From the NCBI GenBank assembly GCA_026400565.1, contig JAPLOV010000163.1, positions 1-42,306 of the forward strand: a stretch of 42,306 nt of DNA. Direction: 5' to 3'. Under the pieces are notes generated by a model. That model saw only the letters and a list, made by a program, of their open reading frames with translations, searched no databases and was not told the origin of the DNA. Shown here one piece after another: positions 15,656-24,713 of the stretch. The translations under genes and the position numbers were made by a program. Numbering within the stretch: the stretch's first letter is position 1; every line of letters starts with the position of its first letter. The stretch is from Hyphomicrobiales bacterium. GTDB taxonomy: Bacteria > Pseudomonadota > Alphaproteobacteria > Rhizobiales > Beijerinckiaceae.

Positions 15656-16641
15656 GCCTGCTTTCCATCGAGGACCTCCATGTCCACTTCGTCGGCGAGG
15701 ACAGGCTGGGTCGTCCGGTTACGGCGCGGGCGCTGAACGGCGTCTCGATCACGCTTGAGCAGGGGGAGCGCCTGGGCCTGGTCGGCGAGACTGGCGCCGG
15801 CAAGTCGCTCACCGTGCAGGCGCTGATGGGGCTGCTGCGCGCGCCGGCGCGGCTGGTCCGGGGCCGGGCGCTTTTCGAGGGCGTCGATCTGCTCGCGCTC
15901 GACGAGGCGAAGCTCAACCGGCTGCGTGGCGCCGCGATCAGCATGGTGGTGCAGAGCCCCAAGACCTCGCTCGACCCGGTCCGGCGCATCGGCGACCAGA
16001 TCGTGCGGATTCAGCAGGCCCATGCCCCGGTGAGCCGCGCGCAGGCCTGGCGCCGGGCCATCGACCTGCTGGATAAGGTGGGCGTCGCGGACGCCGAGCG
16101 GCGTGCCATGGCCTATCCCCACCAGTTCTCCGGCGGAATGGCGCAGCGCGTGCTGATCGCCATGGCGCTGGCCAATCGGCCGCGGCTGATCGTGGCCGAC
16201 GAGCCGACCACGGGGCTCGACGCCACGGTGCAGGCGCAGGTGCTCGACCTGCTGACATCGCTCGTGCGTGAGGAGGGCGCGAGTCTGCTGGTGATCACGC
16301 ACGACATCGGCGTGGTCGCCCATTATTGCGACAAGGTGGCGGTGATGTTCGCGGGGGTGATCGTCGAGAGCGGACCGGTTGAGCAGGTCTTCGGTGCGCC
16401 CGCCCATCCCTATACCCAGGCCCTTCTGGCCGCGACGCCGGAGCGGATCGAGGCTGGTGGCAAGGCGCCGCGCGCCGGCCTGCCTCCCAATCTGCGCGCC
16501 CTGCCGGAAGGCTGCGTCTACTCGGACCGTTGCCCCCTTGCCGATGCCTCCTGCCGGACGGAGCCGCCCGAGCGCCTTCTGGGCGTGGGCCATCTGGCGC
16601 TCTGCCACCATGTCGCGCCCCAACGGGAGGCGCGGGCATGA
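15652..16641 (+). CDS. ABC transporter ATP-binding protein, DppD type
   Basis: A 329-residue ATPase. Walker A is GETGAGKS, the ABC signature is FSGGMAQRV, Walker B is LIVADEPTTGLD, and the H-loop lies in VITHDIG. The C-terminus carries the oligopeptide/dipeptide domain with Cys residues (CVYSDRCPLADASCR), which can hold an Fe-S cluster in this family. Start at ATG 15652 overlapping the permease stop; an in-frame extension upstream is antisense-like and unlikely. Confidence 0.9.
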   Translation: MSLLSIEDLHVHFVGEDRLGRPVTARALNGVSITLEQGERLGLVGETGAGKSLTVQALMGLLRAPARLVRGRALFEGVDLLALDEAKLNRLRGAAISMVVQSPKTSLDPVRRIGDQIVRIQQAHAPVSRAQAWRRAIDLLDKVGVADAERRAMAYPHQFSGGMAQRVLIAMALANRPRLIVADEPTTGLDATVQAQVLDLLTSLVREEGASLLVITHDIGVVAHYCDKVAVMFAGVIVESGPVEQVFGAPAHPYTQALLAATPERIEAGGKAPRAGLPPNLRALPEGCVYSDRCPLADASCRTEPPERLLGVGHLALCHHVAPQREARA

Positions 16642-17630
16642 CCGAGTCCTCGCATTTGCCCCTGCTCGAGGTCTCGGGCCTGTCCAAGGTCTTCGAGACG
16701 CCGGCCGGCCCGCTCAAGGCGGTGAATGCCGTGGACTTCACCCTGCGCGAGGGCGAGGCGCTAGGGCTGGTCGGCGAGAGCGGCTCGGGCAAGTCCACGA
16801 TTGGCCGCCTGGTCCTGCGCCTGCTGGAGCCGAGCGCCGGAGCGGTCCGCATCGACGGAACCGATCTGGCCGCGCTCCCGCCCGAGGCGATGCGAAGGCT
16901 GCGCCGCGACGTGCAGGTGGTGTTCCAGGATCCGTGGGCCGCGCTGAACCCGCGCCTTACCATCGGCTACCAGATCGAGGAGCCGCTCAGGCTCCACACC
17001 AGCCTTTCGGTCGCAGAGCGCGCGTCACGCGTCGCTGAAATCGTCGAGCGCACGCGGCTGTCGGCCGCGTTGCTGGCGCGCCACCCGGCCGACCTGTCGG
17101 GCGGGCAGCTGCAGCGCGCCTGCATCGCGAGGGCGCTGGTGACCAGGCCGCGCCTGCTGGTGCTGGACGAGCCGACCAGCTCGCTCGACCTCTCGGTGCG
17201 GGCCGGGATCCTTGAGCTGCTAGGCGAATTGAAGCGTGACCTTGGCGTCGCCACCATCTTCATCAGCCATGATCTCGGCACGATCAAGCTGATCTGCGAC
17301 CGGGTCATGGTGCTTTATCTCGGCATGGTTGTTGAGATGGGCCCGACCGCCGAACTGTTCGCCGCGCCGCGCCATCCCTACACCATGGCGCTGATGTCGG
17401 CGCACCTCTCGCCTGATCCGCGCCAGCGCCGCCGCCGCATCCTGCTGCGCGGGGAGATACCAAGCCCGCTGGACCTGCCGGGCGGCTGTGTCTTCGCCTC
17501 GCGCTGTCCCGCCTCGCTCAAGGCCTGCCATGCGCAAAGGCCGCCGTTGGTCGCGTTTGACCACGCCCGCTCTGTCGCCTGCCTGCGCGCGGGCGACGAT
17601 CTCGCCTCGTTGATGGGAGCCCACACGTGA
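16638..17630 (+). CDS. ABC transporter ATP-binding protein, DppF type
   Basis: A 330-residue ATPase with Walker [10 protein letters not shown], signature LSGGQLQRA, Walker [13 protein letters not shown] and H-loop FISHDLG, plus a C-terminal Cys motif ([14 protein letters not shown]). Pairs with the DppD-type subunit. Its stop overlaps the GTG of the flavin oxidoreductase gene, so uptake and oxidation are in one transcript. Confidence 0.9.
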   Translation: MTESSHLPLLEVSGLSKVFETPAGPLKAVNAVDFTLREGEALGLVGESGSGKSTIGRLVLRLLEPSAGAVRIDGTDLAALPPEAMRRLRRDVQVVFQDPWAALNPRLTIGYQIEEPLRLHTSLSVAERASRVAEIVERTRLSAALLARHPADLSGGQLQRACIARALVTRPRLLVLDEPTSSLDLSVRAGILELLGELKRDLGVATIFISHDLGTIKLICDRVMVLYLGMVVEMGPTAELFAAPRHPYTMALMSAHLSPDPRQRRRRILLRGEIPSPLDLPGGCVFASRCPASLKACHAQRPPLVAFDHARSVACLRAGDDLASLMGAHT

Positions 17631-19559
17631 ATCCGTTTCCGCATCTGTTCGAGCCCGGCCGCCTCGGCAAGCGCCGCACGCGCAACCGCATCTGGATGAC
17701 CGCGCACGCCACCTTGCTGGTAAAGGACCATCTCTTCACCGAGGAGCACATTGCCTACTACGTTGAGCGCGCGCGCGGCGGGGCAGGCGTCATCACCATG
17801 GAAGCGATGGCTGCCCATCCCACCACCCAGCCCTACAAGGGCAAGGCCTTCGCCTTCGACCCGCGCATGGTTTCGCAGTATCGACGCATCGCCGAAGCGG
17901 TTCACGCCCATGGCTCGCTCATCCTGGCGCAGCCCTGGCACCGCGGCCGGCAGACCAACTCGGTCACCAACGGCATTCCCGTCTGGGCGCCCTCCGCCAT
18001 CCCCTGCGCGGTCTACCGCGAGACGCCCCATGTGATGACCCGCGAGGACATCGCCGAGATTGTGGAGGGCTACCGGCTCTCCGCCCGCTTTGCGCGCGAG
18101 GGTGGGCTGGACGGGATCGAGGTCCACGGCATGGCCCACGGCTACCTTTTGAACCAGTTCCTCTCGCCGGCGACCAACCACCGCGAGGACGAGTATGGCG
18201 GCTCGCTCGAGAACCGGCTGCGGATCGTGATGCAGATCCTTGACGCAACGCGGGCCGAGACCGGGCCAGACTTCGTCGTGGGCGTCCGTATCAATTCCGA
18301 TGACGGGATGGAGGGCGGGCTCAGGCCTGAGGACTGGGCCGAGATCGCCCGCCGGCTGGAGGCCACCGGGCATCTCGACTACATCTCCTGCAGTCAGGGC
18401 ACCTACCTCAACCGGATGATGATCTACCCGACATCGCCCGAGGCGCATGGCTATCAGGTGCCCGCCACCCGGGTCGTCAAGCGTGCCGTGGGTCTTCCGG
18501 TGGTGGCGGTGGGCCGCATCGTGATGCCGGAGGAAGCGGAGGGCTTCCTGGCCGGGGGCGACTGCGACTTCATCGGCCTCTCCCGTGCGCTGATCGCTGA
18601 CCCGATGTGGGGCATGAAGGCCGAGCAGGGCCGAAGCGAGGATATCCGCCCCTGCGTGGGAGCGAACTGGTGCATGGAGTCGATCTTCGCTCAGGCGCCG
18701 ATCGCCTGCATCCACAACCCGGCCGCCGGCGCCGAGGCCGAACTGGGCGAGGGCACGCTGCGGCCCGCGAAGGCCGCGAAGCGGGTGGCAGTGGTCGGAG
18801 CTGTTCGAGCAGCGCGAGGAGCTGGGCGGGCAGGTGGCCTGGTGGTCCCGCGCCACGGTGCGCAAGGAGCTGCGCGCGATCCTGACTCATCTGGAGCGTC
18901 TTCTGCGCCTGGCAAAGGTCGAGATCCGGCTCGGCCATGCGCCGGGCGAGGCGGAGCTTGCCGGCTTTGACAGCGTCATCGTCGCCACGGGTTCGACGCC
19001 GCTGCGCCATGGCTGGACGCCGCTTCGGCCCGACCGCTGGGCCGGCGCTCCGCTGCCGGGGGCCGATTTGCCCCATGTTTATACGCTGGCTGACGTTCTT
19101 GGCGCGCCGCAGCCGCTGGTCGAGGGCGAGCGGGTGGTGATCTATGACGCCATAGGGGGCCGGCAGGCCATGGTCGCGGCCGATCATCTGGCCGAGCTCG
19201 GGCGCAAGGTCAGCTTTATCACCACACTGGGTCAGCCCGGCCCCAACCTCGCCGCCAGCCGCGACTGGGGCAAGGTGTACGGCCGGTTGCGGCGGATGGG
19301 CGTGCAGTTCCGCACCGACCGCGAGTTGGTGGCCGTCGCCGCCGGCGAGGTCACCGAGCGCGACCTTTACACCAAGGAGCTTTTCACCGAGCCGGCCGAC
19401 GCGGTCGTGATGGTGCTGGGCTCCAGCGCGCAGGACAGCCTGTTCCATCGGCTCAAGGCCGCCGGCCACGCCGATGTTCACCTGATCGGCGACGCCATGG
19501 CGCCGCGCCGCGTGAGCGACGCCATCCGCGAAGGCGAGCGAGTCGCCCGCCGTCTCTGA
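17627..19559 (+). pseudogene. NADH:flavin oxidoreductase / N-methylproline demethylase-like, internal deletion
   Basis: The first part (to about residue 390) is an OYE-like TIM barrel: RFAREGGLDGIEVHG, NHREDEYGGSLENR, and an Fe-S region CVGANWC...CIHNP of the kind seen in N-methylproline (stachydrine) demethylases. At 18798-18802 the frame KRVAVVGA jumps into LFEQREELGGQVA in another frame. Homologues have about 20 residues between these, including the GPAGLEAA dinucleotide-binding loop. The join sits on a GAGCT microhomology. The second part (frame of 18834-19559) continues to the normal C-terminus. As sequenced, no full-length product with a FAD-binding loop can be made. Confidence 0.82.
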
Positions 19560-19596
19560 CAATCCGTCAACCCAACCCCGAGAGGAGCCCCACGCC

Positions 19597-20082
19597 ATGA
19601 CACCCGAAGGCGAGAAGGAACTGGACAAGATCCGCAAGGTGCGCGGCTACACGCTGCCGCTCCATGAGGTCATGGCCGATGTGAACCCGGAATTCCTGCG
19701 CCGCTACGGCGAGTTGTCGTCCTATGTGATCTTCGGGCCAGAGGAGGGGCGCCATCTCGACCTCAAGACCCGGTTCCTTGTCATGGTCGGCGTCACCACC
19801 GCGCGCGGGGCTGATCGCGAGGGCATCGAATGGGCCTCGATGCGCGCGATGCAGTACGGCGCGACCTGGGACGAAGTGCGCGAAGCCTCCTTCATGGCGG
19901 CGCTGCCCTGCGGCATGCCTGCCTTTGAGGCTGCGTGCCGCGTGTTTCAGGATCTGGAGCGCGACAAGGGCCTTGTGCCCCAGAAGCGGGAGATCCGGCG
20001 GGCGGCGGAGGGCGCAGCGCCGAAGGTCAAGGCCGGCAAGGCCAAGGCCAAGGATAAGGCCAGGGCTAGGGCTAGGGGCTGA
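19597..20082 (+). CDS. carboxymuconolactone decarboxylase (CMD) family protein
   Basis: A 161-residue protein with the CMD helical core (LKTRFLVMVGVTTARG, then ASMRAMQYGATWDEVREA). The CxxC redox pair found in AhpD-type relatives is replaced by ADRE, so a thiol-based activity is not expected. The last 20 or so residues are a Lys/Ala/Arg tail (KAKAKDKARARARG). ATG 19597 is preceded by GAGAGGAG. It closes the operon; its substrate is unknown. Confidence 0.8.
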   Translation: MTPEGEKELDKIRKVRGYTLPLHEVMADVNPEFLRRYGELSSYVIFGPEEGRHLDLKTRFLVMVGVTTARGADREGIEWASMRAMQYGATWDEVREASFMAALPCGMPAFEAACRVFQDLERDKGLVPQKREIRRAAEGAAPKVKAGKAKAKDKARARARG

Positions 20083-20239
20083 GCGGCGGACGGCCCGGTC
20101 CGAGCTTGGTGGCTCCTCATCCGGCCCGCTCATTATCGATCGGTTTCGGAGTTTAACCCTTTCAGGCGTCCAGAACCGGGCCTGTTGCTACCGCAATTTA
20201 TTGCATAGTATCAGTGCCTTACCGGCGCTCGGATAGGGT

Positions 20240-20466
20240 TCTCTTCCGGAGTCGATCAGGTGTCAAAAGGCGTGCCCTCATGACAAACTCGGCCCCGGTG
20301 GGCATGATGCGCACACCCTCGGGATTGTGGAGCTGCCGCGCCGCAGCAGGGCCCTGATGCGGGCCAGAAGCTTGCGTGCCGAATAGGGCTTCGCGAGATC
20401 GTCGTCGGCACCCCGTTCAAGGGCGACCACACGGTCCATCTCCTCGCCCATGGCGGTCAGCATGGA
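20240..20466 (-). pseudogene. OmpR-type response regulator remnant
   Basis: On the minus strand, [20 protein letters not shown] followed by [20 protein letters not shown] is the end of a receiver domain, including the conserved Lys-Pro. A different frame then reads [16 protein letters not shown] and RARLLTPDRLR, the start of the winged-helix effector domain. The shift between the two, the missing N-terminal Asp region and the missing C-terminus show it is dead. Confidence 0.7.
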
Positions 20467-20605
20467 GGGCGGTGTCGAACTCGGCTGACTGGCCGCCCTT
20501 CTCGTGCGCACCCATCATGTGCGCACCCATCATGCCGCCCATCATTTCCTGCATCTTCTCCTTCATCTGGGTGCCGAAGGCGCTCGCCTCATTTCGGCTG
20601 AGGGA
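20467..20605 (-). other. fragment of a Met/His-rich protein
   Basis: Minus-strand reading gives FGTQMKEKMQEMMGGMMGAH, then [14 protein letters not shown], directly abutting the response-regulator scrap. Met/His clusters suggest a metal-binding tail, but I do not recognise the family. The tandem GTGCGCACCCATCAT pair encodes the repeated MMGAH. No start or complete domain is visible, so it is a fragment. Confidence 0.35.
20504..20533. repeat. 15-bp tandem duplication
   Basis: GTGCGCACCCATCAT occurs twice in a row (20504-20518, 20519-20533), encoding a repeated Met-Met-Gly-Ala-His on the minus strand. The 15-bp length keeps the frame. Confidence 0.7.
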
Positions 20606-20649
20606 GCGATCGCGCCCAGTCTTCGTAAACTTGCGCCACGCGTGGATCG

Positions 20650-20933
20650 TGGATTTCGCCGTGGGGGGTCGACAAGATCGTGCTGGACAACGCGGTCATG
20701 CCTGGCCTCGGGCTCGGGGTTGGGCCGCTGCTGCCGAGCCAGTTCGCGCTGGTCGGCGAGGTGCTTGCGCCGTTTGACCGCATCATCCTCGATACGACCA
20801 CGGGCGAATTGTTCTACGACAGCAGCGGCAGCGCAGCCGGCGGCAGCGCGCTGCTGGCCCATTCGCATTCCCCAGCCTTGCAGACATCCAGGCACCGGGC
20901 GGGCTGAAAGCCTCCGATTTCCTGATCATCTGA
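20650..20933 (+). pseudogene. RTX (hemolysin-type) protein C-terminal remnant
   Basis: The frame reads VDKIVLDNAVMPGL, then FDRIILDTTTGELFYDSSGS, the last part of RTX repeat proteins. A shift near 20855-20870 is needed to reach SLADIQAPGG and the ASDFLII end before TGA at 20931-20933, the usual C-terminus of type I-secreted RTX proteins. The calcium-binding nonapeptide repeats and N-terminus are missing. Nothing else coding is seen in 20934-21137. Confidence 0.65.
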
Positions 20934-21137
20934 GCGATGTCAGGCCTCGTGCCCCGCGTCCGGCATTGCCCTGCCATGCGTGCAGCGGCGCTGCGCTGCG
21001 CTGATCTGCACTGGCCAAGTGGAATGCCAAATGGAATGCTTCTTGCCTACTCATCGCAAGCCGGCACATGATGCTGGCCGGGGCGGCTGGCCGACAGGTT
21101 TGGGCTTGCCGCACAGAAGCATTTTCGGGGGAGAACC

Positions 21138-22727
21138 ATGCGCGCGACAATCCGGACCACACTCACGGCATCACTTCTCGCAGCCGGTCTGAGCGGTGCT
21201 GGCCTTGCGGCCCTGCCGGCGACGGCGACCACGCTGCGCTGGTCCTCGCAAGGGGACATCGCGACGATGGACCCTTATGCGCATACCGAGAGCTTCACCT
21301 CGAACATGCACCACCACATCTACGATCCGCTGGTGCGGCGCGGGCGTGATCTGCAGATCGAGCCGGCGCTGGCCACGGCCTGGCGCATCGTCGAGCCGAA
21401 CCGCTGGCGCTTCACGCTCAGGCAGGGCGTGACCTTCCACAACGGCAACAGCTTCAATGCCGATGACGTGGTGGCCTCGATCGCCCGCCTGCTGCATCCG
21501 GATGCACGGGCGCGCGGCAACCTCGCCAATGTCGAGCGCGCCGAGAAGGTCGACGCTTTCACCGTCGATTTCGTGCTGAAGGGGGCCTATCCGCTCCTGC
21601 TCAACGACCTGTCCGGCATCTTCATCATGGACAAGGAGTGGCTGGAAGCGAACAACGCCGTCACGCCCGGCAACATGACGCGGAACATCACCACCTTCGC
21701 CTCGACCAATGCCAACGGCACGGGGCCTTTCCGGCTGGAGACCTACCAGCCTGACAGCCGGACCATCCTCACGGTCAACCCCACCTGGTGGGACAAGCCG
21801 GCGCATAACCTGACCCGCATTGAATTCCGCCCGATCCGCTCCGATGCCACCCGTGTGGCAGCGCTGCTCTCCGGCGAGATCGACATGATGGCGCCGGCCC
21901 CGCTCCAGGATCTGGCGCGCATCGGTGCCGCCGATGGCTTCAAGGTGATCGAGGAGCCGTCGCTCCGGCTGATCTTCCTCGGGCTCAATCACCGCGCCGA
22001 ACTGATCGGCGATCCGGGCAAGCCCAACCCGATGAAGGACAGGCGGGTCCGGCAGGCCCTGTGGCACGCCATCGACCTCAACACCATCCAGACCCGGATC
22101 ATGCGCGGCAAGTCGCGCACTGTCGGCACGATGGTGGCCCCGCCGATCCCCGGCTATTCGGCCGAGATCGACAAGCCGCTGCCCTTCGATGCGGCGAAAG
22201 CCCGGCAGCTTCTGACGGAGGCAGGCTATCCCAACGGCTTCAAGACCAAGCTTGACTGCTCGAACGACCGCTACATCGCCGACGAACAGACCTGCGTGGC
22301 CATCGCGGCCATGTGGACGCGGGCCGGGGTGCAGGTCGACCTCAAGACCCAGAGCCGCGCCACCTACTTCCCGCTCGTCGACAAGGGCGAGAGCGATGCC
22401 TACATCCTGGGCTGGGCCACGCTGCCGCCGATGGACGGGTTCTCGGTGCTGTCGGCCATCCTGCACAGCCGTGAAGGCGCGTTCGGTGGCAACAACCCCA
22501 ACGGCCTCAACGACCCGAAACTCGATGCGCTGACCAAATCGGCCGCTGTCGAACTGGACGAGACCAAGCGTCGGGCGATGATGACCGAGGCCTTCAAGAT
22601 CACCCGCGATGAGGCCTATTTCATCCCGCTGCACCAGCAGCCGGTGGCGTGGGCCATGCGCCGCAGCGTCGAAGTCCCCGTCTTTGCCGACGAGTATGTG
22701 CGGCTCTGGTATGCGCAGGTGAAGTGA
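21138..22727 (+). CDS. periplasmic solute-binding protein, family 5
   Basis: A 529-residue family-5 binding protein with a Sec signal (SLLAAGLSGAGLAALPATA). It has the typical blocks LATAWRIVEPNRWRFTLRQG, NGTGPFRLETYQP and RRVRQALWHAIDL. GGGGGAG lies 4 nt upstream of the ATG. The region before it holds two GGAATGC copies 12 bp apart (21021, 21033), a possible control site. It starts an importer operon that leads into purine deaminases, so its ligand may be a purine or a related nitrogen compound; this is inference. Confidence 0.88.
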   Translation: MRATIRTTLTASLLAAGLSGAGLAALPATATTLRWSSQGDIATMDPYAHTESFTSNMHHHIYDPLVRRGRDLQIEPALATAWRIVEPNRWRFTLRQGVTFHNGNSFNADDVVASIARLLHPDARARGNLANVERAEKVDAFTVDFVLKGAYPLLLNDLSGIFIMDKEWLEANNAVTPGNMTRNITTFASTNANGTGPFRLETYQPDSRTILTVNPTWWDKPAHNLTRIEFRPIRSDATRVAALLSGEIDMMAPAPLQDLARIGAADGFKVIEEPSLRLIFLGLNHRAELIGDPGKPNPMKDRRVRQALWHAIDLNTIQTRIMRGKSRTVGTMVAPPIPGYSAEIDKPLPFDAAKARQLLTEAGYPNGFKTKLDCSNDRYIADEQTCVAIAAMWTRAGVQVDLKTQSRATYFPLVDKGESDAYILGWATLPPMDGFSVLSAILHSREGAFGGNNPNGLNDPKLDALTKSAAVELDETKRRAMMTEAFKITRDEAYFIPLHQQPVAWAMRRSVEVPVFADEYVRLWYAQVK

Positions 22728-22779
22728 GCGCGCCGCGAGACCGCGAGCGCGGACCACAGGCCATGGTGAAAGCGCCCTC

Positions 22780-23748
22780 ATGCTGAGGGTTATCGGTTCG
22801 CGCCTGATGCAGGCTGCGCTGGTGATGCTCGTGGTCACGGCAGTGGCCTTCGTGATGTTCCGCTATGTCGGCGATCCGGTCTCGATCATGGCGCGCGAGG
22901 ATGCGACCCAGGCCGAGAAGGCCGAGATGCGGGTGGCGCTGGGGCTCGACCAGCCGGTCGTGGTCCAGTTCGCGCGCTTCGTCGGGCGGGTGGCGCAGGG
23001 CGATCTCGGCGTCAGTTTCCGCAACCAGCGCCCGGTGGCGGCGCTGATTGCCGAACGCCTGCCGGCCACGCTCGAACTGGTGCTGATCGCGACGCTGATC
23101 TCGCTGGGCGTGGGCATCCCGCTTGGCGTGGTCTCGGCCCTCAGGCCCAACGGCCTGCTCTCGCGGCTGATCCAGACCGTGTCGCTGGTTGGCATTTCGA
23201 CGCCGACCTTCGTGACCGGCATCGTGCTGATCCTGATCTTTGCCGTGACCTTGAAAGTGCTGCCCTCGTTCGGGCGCGGCGAGGTGGTGCAACTCGGCTG
23301 GTGGTCGACTGGCCTGCTCACCGGCAGCGGCTGGCGCTCGCTGGTGCTGCCGGCGATCACGCTGTCGCTCTACCAGCTCACGCTGATCATGCGGCTGGTG
23401 CGCTCGGAGATGATCGACGTGCTGTCGAGTGATTTCATCCGCTATGCGCGGGCGAGGGGCCTGCCATCGGGTTACATCCACTACCGGCTGGCCCTGAAGA
23501 ACGCGCTGATGCCGGTGATCACCGTGACCGGACTGCAGATCGGCTCGCTGATCGCCTTCGCCATCGTCACCGAGACGGTGTTCCAGTGGCCGGGGATGGG
23601 CCTGCTCTTCATCCAGGCCGTCTCCTTCGTCGACCTGCCGGTGATGGCGGCCTACCTGCTCTTCGTCGGCTTCCTGTTCGTGGTGATCAACATGCTGGTG
23701 GATGTGGTCTACGCCATGGTCGATCCACGTCTGAGGTCGCGGGCATGA
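22780..23748 (+). CDS. ABC transporter permease, DppB type
   Basis: A 322-residue six-helix permease. MLRVIGSRLMQAALVMLVV starts the DppB N-terminal domain, followed by GDLGVSFRNQRPV and the EAA loop DFIRYARARGLPSGY. The stop overlaps the next permease ATG by 4 bp. Confidence 0.9.
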   Translation: MLRVIGSRLMQAALVMLVVTAVAFVMFRYVGDPVSIMAREDATQAEKAEMRVALGLDQPVVVQFARFVGRVAQGDLGVSFRNQRPVAALIAERLPATLELVLIATLISLGVGIPLGVVSALRPNGLLSRLIQTVSLVGISTPTFVTGIVLILIFAVTLKVLPSFGRGEVVQLGWWSTGLLTGSGWRSLVLPAITLSLYQLTLIMRLVRSEMIDVLSSDFIRYARARGLPSGYIHYRLALKNALMPVITVTGLQIGSLIAFAIVTETVFQWPGMGLLFIQAVSFVDLPVMAAYLLFVGFLFVVINMLVDVVYAMVDPRLRSRA

Positions 23749-24713
23749 GCAGCACGGGGCTGGCAGGCATCGCCAAATCAGTGCTGGGGCTGCTGCGCAT
23801 CCGGCCCGGTGCCGGCCTTGCGCGGAGGGTGCGCCGGGCCGGAGCACCGCTTTCGGTCTGGATCGCGAGCCTTGTGGCCATTGCCATGATCCTTGCGGCC
23901 TTGTTCGCGCCGCTGATCGCGCCGGCCAACCCGCTCGACCTGGCCAGCTACAATCTCGCGGACAGCGAAATTCCGCCACGCTGGGCCGTGGGCGGCGATC
24001 CCCGCTTTCTGCTCGGCACCGACAACCAGGGCCGCGACATGCTGTCGGCGATCCTTTATGGCGCACGGGTCTCGCTGATGATCGGGGGCGGTGCTGTTCT
24101 GCTCGCGGCGCTGATCGGCATCTCGCTCGGCCTTGTCGCGGGCTATGTCGGGGGGCGGGTCGATGCGGCCATCATGCGCATGGGCGATGTCATCCTGTCG
24201 TTTCCAACGATCCTGCTGGCGCTGCTGGTGGCCGGGCTGGCGCGGGCCTTGATCCCGGAGGCCGCCAACCCGAGGCTGGCACCGCTGATCCTGATCGCGG
24301 CCATCACCATCCATGAATGGGTGCAGTATGCCCGCACCGTGCGCGCTGCAACCATGGTGGAAAGCGCCAAGGACTACATCAAGGCGGCGCGTGTCATCGG
24401 CTTCAGCCCGGCCCGCATCATGTTCCGCCACATCCTGCCCAATGTCATGGGCCCGGTGCTGGTGCTGGCCACGATCAATTTGGCCGGTGCGGTGCTGACG
24501 GAAGCAACCTTGTCGTTCCTCGGCGTCGGCATGCCACCCACCTACCCCTCGCTCGGCACGCTGATCCGCATCGGCAACGAGTTCGTGTTCTCCGGCATCT
24601 GGTGGATCGCGCTGTTTCCGGCGCTGACCCTTGTCATCCTCGTGCTGGCCGTCAACGTCCTCGGTGACTGGCTGCGGGACCGGTTCAACCCCAAGCTGAG
24701 AGGGCGCGCATGA
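23745..24713 (+). CDS. ABC transporter permease, DppC type
   Basis: A 322-residue permease with LFAPLIAPANPLDLASYN and LLGTDNQGRDMLSAI (DppC N-terminal motif), an EAA loop DYIKAARVIGFSPARI, and the terminal VLGDWLRDRFNP. ATG 23745 overlaps the upstream stop and is preferred over longer in-frame starts. Overlaps the ATPase gene by 4 bp. Confidence 0.9.
   Translation: MSSTGLAGIAKSVLGLLRIRPGAGLARRVRRAGAPLSVWIASLVAIAMILAALFAPLIAPANPLDLASYNLADSEIPPRWAVGGDPRFLLGTDNQGRDMLSAILYGARVSLMIGGGAVLLAALIGISLGLVAGYVGGRVDAAIMRMGDVILSFPTILLALLVAGLARALIPEAANPRLAPLILIAAITIHEWVQYARTVRAATMVESAKDYIKAARVIGFSPARIMFRHILPNVMGPVLVLATINLAGAVLTEATLSFLGVGMPPTYPSLGTLIRIGNEFVFSGIWWIALFPALTLVILVLAVNVLGDWLRDRFNPKLRGRA

Noticed and set aside
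21171-22838. 555-residue minus-strand frame
   Set aside because: Antisense shadow of the second solute-binding protein gene.
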